The position numbers were made by a program, and so were the translations under genes. Shown in pieces: positions 6,892 to 13,171 of a stretch of 13,907 nucleotides of DNA. The notes beneath the pieces were generated by a model, which saw only the letters and a program-made list of their open reading frames with translations, ran no database searches and was not told where the DNA came from. The first letter of the stretch is position 1. Each line of letters begins with the position of its first letter. This DNA is from Chloroflexota bacterium (GTDB taxonomy: Bacteria > Chloroflexota > Anaerolineae > Anaerolineales > Villigracilaceae), in contig JACPVB010000085.1 in NCBI GenBank assembly GCA_016191985.1, forward strand, positions 1 through 13,907. The letters run 5' to 3'.

Positions 6892-7978
6892 ATGCAGGAT
6901 TTGCTTCAACGCTTGCAGGCCGCGAAAGACCTGACTCAGCAATTAATGGTGCGTCTTTGACCTGGTGGGCAAAGAAGTTCAGCTTTCACAACTTGAAAAA
7001 GAAATAGAACAGCCCGATTTTTGGAATGATTCCACGAACGCGCAGCGGACGATGAAAATCGTCTCCAGCCTGCGTTCGGATGTGGAATCGTGGAATACTT
7101 TAAGACAGCAGATCCATGACCTAACCGAACTTGCGAAACTTGAGGATGAGTCTTTGCGGGCGGACTTGGAGGTCGAAATACACAAACTTGAGGCTGACCT
7201 TGAGAAGCGATCTTTTGCGGCCATGCTCTCCGGTCCCTACGACCATGACGATGCAATTCTGGCGATCCACGCTGGGGCAGGTGGCACGGATTCGCAGGAT
7301 TGGGCAGACATGCTTCAACGGATGTATTTGCGTTGGGCGGAGGATCACGAGTTCACGACAGAAATACTGGACACCACACCTGGCGAAGAGGCGGGCATAA
7401 AAAGTGTGACCATTGCGGTGGGTGGCCGTTATGCCTTTGGTTATTTACGTTCGGAAAAAGGCGTGCATCGCCTTGTGCGGCTTTCCCCATTTGACGCCGC
7501 GCATCGCAGGCATACTTCCTTTGCATTGATCGAGGTTCTCCCGCAGGTGTCGATGGAGGAGGCAGATATTGAAATTAATCCTGGCGACATTAAGATGGAT
7601 GTTTTCCGGTCCTCAGGTGCTGGTGGGCAAAATGTGCAAAAGAATGCCACGGCTGTGAGGCTTACTCATCTTCCCACTGGTATTGTGGTGACCTGTCAAA
7701 ACGAGCGTTCGCAGACCCAGAACCGTGAATTTGCCATGCGAATTTTGCGCGCACGTTTGTTGGAATTGCGGCAGGCGGAACGGGAAGAAGAACGGGCTGT
7801 CCTGCGCGGTGAATACACCAAGGCAGAATGGGGAAGCCAGATCCGTTCGTATGTTTTACATCCATACCAAATGATCAAGGATCACCGCACCGATCACCAG
7901 TCGGGAAATTCACAAGCAGTTTTGGACGGCGACCTGGATGGGTTCATGGAAGCCTATTTGCGGAGTAGTTCAAGTTAA
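6892..7978 (+). CDS. prfB: Peptide chain release factor 2, with programmed +1 frameshift (361 aa)
   Basis: Releases completed polypeptides at UGA and UAA stop codons. The zero frame runs from ATG 6892 (TAGGAG site before it) for 22 codons, then reaches CTT TGA C at 6955-6961. A +1 slip at CTT skips T6958 and continues with GAC at 6959 to the TAA at 7978. The combined 361 residues match normal RF2 (about 365). Diagnostic motifs are the codon-recognising SPF (198-200, the RF2 signature) and the catalytic GGQ (244-246). Low RF2 lets the ribosome pause at UGA and shift, so the protein regulates its own synthesis. A gene call starting at the GTG at 6965 would miss the true N-terminus. Confidence 0.96.
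6948..6961 (+). promoter_or_regulatory. RF2 autoregulatory +1 frameshift site
   Basis: CTT TGA C at 6955-6961 is identical to the classical slippery stop of prfB. Upstream, GGTG (6948-6951) can pair with the CACC of the 16S rRNA anti-Shine-Dalgarno region. It lies 3 nt before CTT, the same spacing as the AGGGGG element of E. coli but weaker. Confidence 0.9.
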
Positions 7979-7985
7979 TAATAGG

Positions 7986-8023
7986 AATCAAAAAGAGCGA
8001 GCCATGGCTCGCTCTTTTTGATT
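7986..8023. terminator. Perfect 38-bp palindromic bidirectional terminator
   Basis: Positions 7986-8023 form a perfect inverted repeat centred on CCATGG (17-bp arms, CATG loop). An A5 tract on the 5' side and T5 on the 3' side are built into the arms. It terminates prfB and the convergent S1-domain gene, whose TAA stop (8024-8022) lies inside it. Confidence 0.9.
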
Positions 8024-8786
8024 ATCCACCAGTTGGAATACGTTTTTCCAAAGTACTGTTGAAAAGTTTTTCCTGTTCTTCCGAAGCCGATTTGTACGAC
8101 TTGCGGCGAACTTTTTTGCCTTTTGATTTTTCGAGGGCTTGTTGCCAGGCAATCTGCATTGCAGTGAACTGTGGCTCGTTGGAAACTTCCGCTTCCATAA
8201 CGTACTCTTCTTCTTTTTTGCCTTTGCGCTTGCCTTTTCCCTTGCGATCTTCGCGTTCGGGTTTGGCTTCTTCGATGACTTCAGCCTGTAAGGCCTTCAT
8301 ACTTAATCGGATTTGGCGTTTGCGGCGGTCCACATCCAAAACCTTGGCTTCGATCTCTTCGCCTTCCTTGAGAACTTCGCTGGCGGTTTTGACATAGCCA
8401 TGGGTCAATTCACTGACGTGGATCAAACCGGGGCGTTCTGCGCCAAAATCCACAAAAGCACCGTAGGTTTCGAGGCGGACAACCTTGCCTTTGACGATTA
8501 AGTCAGGCTGGATTTCCTTCCATTCATATGCCAGAGGCTCGATCATGGTCAGTTCGATGCGGTCTTTCTTCACACGTCGCACCCAAACATCAACCGTCTG
8601 TCCCTCCTTTACAACATCTTCGACTTTGTTTACTGCTTCTGTCTGGAGTTGTGAGATGTGGATGACACCAGGTAAACTTTGTCCGATGTCAACAAGTGCC
8701 CCCGCGAGTGTGGTCTTCAAGATTTTGCCGCTAAGTTTGGTTTTTGGTTCAAGCGCTACGGCGGGCGCACTATCGGGTGTAGTCAT
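8022..8786 (-). CDS. Two-S1-domain RNA-binding protein (254 aa)
   Basis: Two S1 (OB-fold) RNA-binding domains are visible. One is at about 17-81 (KLSGKILKTTLAGALVDIG, then GVIHISQL). The second, stronger one is at about 97-165 (VKGKVVRLETYGAFVDFG, then GLIHVSEL). A Lys/Glu/Arg-rich tail at about 170-198 and a basic C-terminus probably add non-specific RNA or ribosome contacts. With only two repeats it is shorter than E. coli ribosomal protein S1 (six). Short S1-repeat proteins of this kind occur in several phyla and may help in translation or RNA turnover; the exact role cannot be read here. AGGAG sits 7 nt before the ATG and a near-consensus promoter lies upstream, so high expression is likely. 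Confidence 0.88.
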   Translation of the reverse strand: MTTPDSAPAVALEPKTKLSGKILKTTLAGALVDIGQSLPGVIHISQLQTEAVNKVEDVVKEGQTVDVWVRRVKKDRIELTMIEPLAYEWKEIQPDLIVKGKVVRLETYGAFVDFGAERPGLIHVSELTHGYVKTASEVLKEGEEIEAKVLDVDRRKRQIRLSMKALQAEVIEEAKPEREDRKGKGKRKGKKEEEYVMEAEVSNEPQFTAMQIAWQQALEKSKGKKVRRKSYKSASEEQEKLFNSTLEKRIPTGG

Positions 8787-8824
8787 ATTTATACTCCTGC
8801 TGTTTGAAATAATGCCGAAAAAAG

Positions 8825-8853
8825 ATTATACCTGTCGGGTATAAATACGTCAA
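8825..8853 (-). promoter_or_regulatory. Strong promoter of the S1-domain gene
   Basis: On the minus strand TTGACG (8853-8848), a 17-bp spacer and TATAAT (8830-8825) match the sigma-70 consensus at 11 of 12 positions by eye, except for the terminal G of the -35. A leader of about 35 nt with AGGAG follows. Confidence 0.8.
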
Positions 8854-8923
8854 CATGTAATCGGTAAGACCGGAAAGTTGTCGATTTACTGCAAAGCTGC
8901 GGTGGAAATGCTTTCTTTTGCTC

Positions 8924-8952
8924 TTGCCGATTGTCTTTTCCGTGTGTATAAT
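8924..8952 (+). promoter_or_regulatory. Promoter of the ileS T-box transcript
   Basis: TTGCCG (8924-8929), a 17-bp spacer and TATAAT (8947-8952) stand just upstream of the T-box leader. Transcription would begin near 8959, leaving a leader of about 355 nt before ileS. Confidence 0.75.
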
Positions 8953-8969
8953 CTAAAAACTAAAATTTA

Positions 8970-9255
8970 AAAGCGTGGATGGGAACGAGTAAATCTGTCG
9001 AAACGGTCAGCGAGTCCGAAGTCAGGTGTGAAGCGGATACGCGTAGGCGGTTGAAAATCCTCCCGGAGCTGTGAACTGAAATTAGTGGGCTAGTCTGATA
9101 GTCAGACTCTCACTGAGAGTAGGGAAGCCGAAGTTGTCCTTCGTTATCAAAACGGGATGATGATTGTCATCCAATGAGTGCCTACGAGACTGTAGGAATC
9201 AGAGTGGTACCGCGTGAGCTTTGCTCTCGTCTCTGTGAAGAGATGAGAGTTTTTC
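8970..9255 (+). promoter_or_regulatory. T-box riboswitch, isoleucine-specific
   Basis: This leader senses uncharged tRNA-Ile and permits ileS transcription when isoleucine is scarce. Stem I elements are visible: GGGAACGAGTA near 8981-8991 and AGCGAGTCCG (9009-9018). The likely specifier codon is ATC (9057-9059), in the context GAAAATCCTCCCGGAGC. The conserved T-box AGAGTGGTACCGCG lies at 9201-9214. Its TGGT (9205-9208) pairs with the ACCA end of the tRNA and so fits an A discriminator base, as in tRNA-Ile. The antiterminator can form by AGAG (9201-9204) with CTCT (9231-9234), using bases needed by the terminator at 9224-9249. The region also holds an open frame in phase with ileS, but it is RNA, not protein-coding. 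This element and its promoter account for most of the 528-bp stretch between the S1-domain gene and ileS. Confidence 0.93.
9224..9254 (+). terminator. T-box regulated intrinsic terminator
   Basis: CTCTCGTCTCT (9224-9234) pairs with AGAGATGAGAG (9239-9249), with one G-T pair and a GTGA loop, followed by five T. It competes with the T-box antiterminator. Confidence 0.9.
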
Positions 9256-9314
9256 TTTTAACGATAAGCCAGGTGACTATCAGACCACGCAACTACGTGA
9301 CCAGGAGACGAATT

Positions 9315-12300
9315 ATGTTCAAACCAGTAAGCCCAAAGTTCGATGCGCCTTCGATGGAAGATAACGTTCTAAAGATGTGGAAAAAACAGAACGTTTTTAA
9401 GAAGACCGTTGAACAACGCAAGGGCAAACCAGAATACGTATTTTATGAAGGGCCTCCCACGGCAAATGGACGCCCGGGCGTGCATCATGTATTGGCGCGC
9501 GCCTTCAAGGATATGTTCCCACGCTATAAGATCATGCGTGGATACCATGTTTCGCGTCGCGGCGGGTGGGACACGCACGGCCTGCCGGTTGAGATCGAAG
9601 TGGAGAAGCAGCTTGGTTTTACCAACAAGCAGCAAATCGACGAATACGGCATCGATAAATTTAACGAGCTTTGCAGGAAGTCTGTATTTACCTATATTCA
9701 AGAATGGGAAAAACTCACAGACCGCATCGCTTTTTGGGTTGACCTCGAAGAAGCCTACGTGACCTACACCAACGATTATATTGAATCGGTGTGGTGGATA
9801 TTGAAGAGCTTTTGGGAGAAGGACCTGCTTTTCAAGGGCTACAAGATCGTACCGTATTGCCCGCGCTGCGGCACGCCTCTTTCTGACCATGAAGTTGCTC
9901 TCGGTTACGACGATGCCACCGACCCGTCGGTTTTTGTGCGGATGCCGCTTGTGGATAAGCCAGATACCTCATTGTTGGTTTGGACGACCACCCCATGGAC
10001 GTTACCAGCCAACGTGGCCGTCGCCGCGCACCCCGAAGTGGATTATGTAACCGTTGAGCGTGATAACAACGGCGTCAAAGAGAAACTTATCCTTGCCAAA
10101 AATTTGGTCGAGAAAATATTCAAAGACGAAGAAGTAAAAGTAGTAGATACCTTCAAGGGCAAAAAGTTGAAGGGCGTGAAATACAAGCCACTCTTCACTT
10201 TTGTGACTGTGGATAAACCTGCTTACTTTGTTGTGATGGGCGATTTCGTCACCACTGAAGATGGTTCTGGCCTTGTTCATCAAGCTCCCGCGTTCGGCGC
10301 GGAGGATATGGAAATGGCAAAGCTATACGATTTGCCCGTCCTTCTTACTGTGCAGCCCGATGGAACCTTCATCCCGGAAATCACCCCATGGCGCGGAATC
10401 TTCGTCAAGGACGCCGACCCGCAAATCATCAAAGACCTCGACGCGCGCGGCTTGCTGTTTCGAGCGGGAACACTGGTTCACACGTATCCTTTCTGCTGGC
10501 GTTGTCACACACCGCTTCTTTATTATGCGCGTGAGTCGTGGTACATCCGCACCAGTTCAAAACGCGATCGTTTGGTTGAATTAAACAAAACCATCAACTG
10601 GGTTCCCGATCACATCCGAAATGGACGTTTTGGAAACTGGCTGGAAAATAATATCGATTGGTCGCTCAGCCGCGAGCGCTATTGGGGCACGCCCCTTCCC
10701 GTTTGGGAATGTGAAAATCCTGATTGCAAACACCGTGAGTGTGTTGGCTCCGTCAAAGAACTTTCTGAAAAAGCTGGCAAGGATTTAACCGAGCTTGACC
10801 TGCACCGCCCGCATGTGGACAATGTCTTTTGGAAGTGCGTGGATTGCGGCGGCAAAATGACCCGTGTGAAGGACCTCATCGATGTCTGGTTTGATTCGGG
10901 TTCGATGCCGTATGCCCAATGGCATTATCCGTTTGAGAATCAGGAAAAATTTAAACAACAATTTCCAGCGGACTACATCTGCGAGGCGGTGGATCAGACG
11001 CGCGGTTGGTTCTATTCGCTGCACGCCATCAGCACCTTGTTGAATGACGATGTTTCGTTCAAGAATGTCATCTGCCTCGGGCACATTCAGGATGGCGAAG
11101 GCCGCAAGATGTCCAAGTCGTTGGGCAATATCGTCCAGCCATGGGATGTGATCAACCTGCACGGTGCGGATGCGCTGCGCTGGTATCTCTACACCGCCAC
11201 GCCACCTGGACAGGAACGCCGCTTCTCTTCCGACCTGGTCGGGGACGTGATCCGCAGCTTTACGCTTACGCTGTGGAATGTGTACTCGTTCTTCGTCACC
11301 TACGCCAACCTCGACAAGCCGCAAGGGTTGTCAGTCACGGCTCCGACAAATGACCTGGATCGCTGGCTGCTCTCTGAGTTGAACGTGCTCGTCCGTGACG
11401 TGACCGAAGCCTACGAAAATTACGATGTCACCAACGCCACCCGTCCCGTTGAAAAATTTGTGGAAAATCTCTCCACCTGGTACGTGCGCCGCTCCCGCCG
11501 CCGCTTCTGGAAAAACGACTCGGATTCAGACAAGCAGGCCGCTTATTCCACGTTGTACACCGCATTGACCACGGTTTCCAAGCTCATCGCGCCTGCCATG
11601 CCTTTCCTTGCGGAAGAACTGTATCAGAACCTCGTCCGCTCGGTGGATGAGACCGCGCCTGAATCTGTCCACTTGGCCGAGTGGCCGCAGGTAATGGACG
11701 AGTTCATTGATGAGTCACTCAACCGCGATATGAATTTGGTGATGAAGCTCGTCTCACTCGGCCACGCGGCCCGCCAGAGGGCGAATCGCAAAGTGCGCCA
11801 GCCACTTGCTGAAGCCGCATTTTCAGTTGGAAATGCGACGGAGCGAAATGCGCTTGCAAACAATCTGGAGGTCATTCAGGACGAGTTGAACGTGAAGCAA
11901 GTCCGCTTGCTGGACTCGGCCACGGAGGCTGTTTCTCACACGGTAAAACCACTGCCCAAGCAATTGGGTCAGAAGTATGGCAACAAATTCCCTGCCATTC
12001 AAAAGGCGATCCTTGCGATGAATGCAGAAGAAATTGTAAAAACTTTTGCCGTAGGAAATACGCTTGAAGTGAAAGCTGGCGGCGAAACCTATCAGGTTGT
12101 TTCGGAGGAAGTGGAGGTGAAGGCGCTCGCGAAGGAAGGTTTTGCGGTTGCTGAGGATGGCGCGTACGTTGCCGCCCTCGTCACGGACTTGACGCCTGAA
12201 CTCATGGCCGAAGGTTTGGCGCGTGAATTCCTCCGCCGCGTGCAGGACTTGCGTAAGGCTGCCAACCTGGATGTTGCCGATCGTGTGGAACTGTTCGTCG

Positions 12301-12467
12301 AAGCAAGCGCAGGCCTCAGGTCCGCACTGGAGGCGCACGAGTCTTACATCAAAGCGGAAACGCTTGCCACAAAATTATCCTTTGCAAATCCGCCCGCGAA
12401 TTCATCGGTTGTCGAAGATGAATTTGATGGTGAGAAGGTGAAGGTGGGGTTGGTGAAGAGTTCGTAA
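9315..12467 (+). CDS. ileS: Isoleucyl-tRNA synthetase, type 2, with GVHH signature (1050 aa)
   Basis: Class I synthetase that charges tRNA-Ile with isoleucine and edits misactivated valine. Visible parts: the catalytic entry PPTANGRPGVHHVLAR (47-62), a zinc site CPRCG, the CP1 editing domain with TTPWTLPANVAV and GSGLVHQAPAFGAEDM, the ESWYIRTS block, KMSKS (598-602) and a long anticodon-binding C-terminus. Length and motifs such as FWVDLEEAYVTY place it in the type 2 (eukaryote-like) group, which tolerates mupirocin. The HIGH signature is exchanged: PHVGH in Thermus becomes PGVHH here, so Gly and His swap places (GVHH, residues 55-58). That variant has been linked to very high mupirocin resistance. 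The start at 9315 is set by AGGAGA upstream; the in-frame ATG at 9174 lies inside the T-box RNA. Confidence 0.95.
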   Translation: MFKPVSPKFDAPSMEDNVLKMWKKQNVFKKTVEQRKGKPEYVFYEGPPTANGRPGVHHVLARAFKDMFPRYKIMRGYHVSRRGGWDTHGLPVEIEVEKQLGFTNKQQIDEYGIDKFNELCRKSVFTYIQEWEKLTDRIAFWVDLEEAYVTYTNDYIESVWWILKSFWEKDLLFKGYKIVPYCPRCGTPLSDHEVALGYDDATDPSVFVRMPLVDKPDTSLLVWTTTPWTLPANVAVAAHPEVDYVTVERDNNGVKEKLILAKNLVEKIFKDEEVKVVDTFKGKKLKGVKYKPLFTFVTVDKPAYFVVMGDFVTTEDGSGLVHQAPAFGAEDMEMAKLYDLPVLLTVQPDGTFIPEITPWRGIFVKDADPQIIKDLDARGLLFRAGTLVHTYPFCWRCHTPLLYYARESWYIRTSSKRDRLVELNKTINWVPDHIRNGRFGNWLENNIDWSLSRERYWGTPLPVWECENPDCKHRECVGSVKELSEKAGKDLTELDLHRPHVDNVFWKCVDCGGKMTRVKDLIDVWFDSGSMPYAQWHYPFENQEKFKQQFPADYICEAVDQTRGWFYSLHAISTLLNDDVSFKNVICLGHIQDGEGRKMSKSLGNIVQPWDVINLHGADALRWYLYTATPPGQERRFSSDLVGDVIRSFTLTLWNVYSFFVTYANLDKPQGLSVTAPTNDLDRWLLSELNVLVRDVTEAYENYDVTNATRPVEKFVENLSTWYVRRSRRRFWKNDSDSDKQAAYSTLYTALTTVSKLIAPAMPFLAEELYQNLVRSVDETAPESVHLAEWPQVMDEFIDESLNRDMNLVMKLVSLGHAARQRANRKVRQPLAEAAFSVGNATERNALANNLEVIQDELNVKQVRLLDSATEAVSHTVKPLPKQLGQKYGNKFPAIQKAILAMNAEEIVKTFAVGNTLEVKAGGETYQVVSEEVEVKALAKEGFAVAEDGAYVAALVTDLTPELMAEGLAREFLRRVQDLRKAANLDVADRVELFVEASAGLRSALEAHESYIKAETLATKLSFANPPANSSVVEDEFDGEKVKVGLVKSS

Positions 12468-12491
12468 GTGGCGAGTGGAAAGTAGAAAGTG

Positions 12492-12530
12492 ACAGCCCTC
12501 GGTTTCATGAGACTTCCGAGGGCTGTTTGT
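12492..12530 (+). terminator. Intrinsic terminator of ileS
   Basis: An 11-bp perfect stem, ACAGCCCTCGG (12492-12502) with CCGAGGGCTGT (12516-12526), encloses a 13-nt loop and is followed by TTGTTTTC. A short purine repeat (AGTGGCGAGTGGAAAGTAG, about 12469-12487) separates it from the ileS stop. Confidence 0.88.
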
Positions 12531-12550
12531 TTTCAAACGAATATGCTAAT

Positions 12551-12597
12551 CAAATTTCATCATGCAGATACTCGACTCACCAACTCCACCGTCTGCA
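12551..12597. repeat. Diverged direct repeat, copy A
   Basis: 47 bp matching copy B (13079-13125) at 37 of 47 positions with no gaps; nine of the ten differences are transitions. Together the two copies bracket the small membrane-protein gene. In one minus-strand frame both copies read Q-x-V-x-L-x-S-R-V-S-A and then stop (copy B has one extra Trp). The remaining 12598-12642 shows no gene. Confidence 0.7.
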
Positions 12598-12642
12598 CGC
12601 TGACATTCACCACGCTCAACAACAAATCCAATGTGTTTTTCG

Positions 12643-13053
12643 TTATTGTTTTCCTTTCTTGATTGTTTTCTGTTTCTTCGTCTTTAATTTTTCTGCTTCC
12701 AGTTCAAGGCGTAGTTTTTCTATTTCACGTTTTTGCATTTCATCGTCGATTTTTATTCTTTCCAACATTAGTTTTTGCGCCCTGTTTTCGATTTGAACGC
12801 TACGAATACTTGCAAATGAAGTAATAAGTGCAGAGAAAATGCCAACAATTGTTGACCCTACGGTTACATAAGTATTAAATATGCTTGTTTCTGCGTTTGA
12901 TGAGTTAGGAGTACCGTCCGTCCCGGCGGTGCCTGATAAATATCCAGCACCGTAACTTGCAGGCAATAGGCTGAGTACTAGAATCAACATTGAGACAAAA
13001 AAGATGTTCCGTGAAATCTTTGCAGTTTTTGATAGTTCTTTAGAATTATCCAT
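12643..13053 (-). CDS. Small protein with two membrane helices and a coiled coil; candidate Argonaute-linked effector (136 aa)
   Basis: I do not recognise a family. Seen: a basic N-terminus, hydrophobic helix 1 at about 17-39, a polar Gly/Thr/Ser/Asn loop at 40-57, helix 2 at about 58-83, then a continuous Glu/Lys/Arg/Leu-rich helix (about 86-127, with heptad-like spacing) and a Lys-rich tail. Positive charges at both ends place N- and C-termini in the cytosol, with the loop outside. The gene has a good ribosome site (GAGGAA) before the ATG and no promoter of its own that I can see. It follows the Argonaute gene on the same strand after 118 bp. By analogy with inactive Argonautes that work with membrane partners, it could disrupt the membrane when triggered, with the coiled coil for assembly or for binding Argonaute. 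That role is inference. Confidence 0.72.
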   Translation of the reverse strand: MDNSKELSKTAKISRNIFFVSMLILVLSLLPASYGAGYLSGTAGTDGTPNSSNAETSIFNTYVTVGSTIVGIFSALITSFASIRSVQIENRAQKLMLERIKIDDEMQKREIEKLRLELEAEKLKTKKQKTIKKGKQ

Positions 13054-13078
13054 TGTTCCTCATTTTCAAGTGCTTACT

Positions 13079-13125
13079 CAAACTTCACCACGCGGACACT
13101 CGACTTGCCAACTTTACCTTCTGCA
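13079..13125. repeat. Diverged direct repeat, copy B
   Basis: Partner of copy A at 12551-12597, 528 bp apart in the same orientation. It lies between the Argonaute stop and the start of the small membrane-protein gene. Weak similarity may continue for about 20 bp past the right-hand end. Confidence 0.7.
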
Positions 13126-13171
13126 TTCCAGGATGGGTCACACTTAAGGGCAATAGCATTTTGCTCTTTGT

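Noticed and set aside
6965..7978. Start of release factor 2 at GTG 6965
   Set aside because: The true start is 6892; the frame changes at CTT-TGA-C by the known programmed +1 shift, so it is not a pseudogene or sequencing error either.
9174..9314. N-terminal extension of ileS from the ATG at 9174
   Set aside because: These 47 in-frame codons lie in the T-box, including its TGGTACCGCG motif and terminator. A good ribosome site and the normal IleRS N-terminus are at 9315.
11141..11324. Open frames on either strand inside ileS
   Set aside because: They are shadows of a strongly conserved coding region and show no start signals or recognisable protein features.
12551..13125. CRISPR array or insertion-sequence ends
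   Set aside because: There are only two diverged copies 528 bp apart in direct orientation, with no spacer series, no inverted termini and no transposase.
12540..13130. Integron cassette flanked by attC sites
   Set aside because: One GCTCAAC resembles an attC core half-site, but the matching GTTRRRY half, the paired inner arms and an integrase are absent. The repeats are not palindromic.
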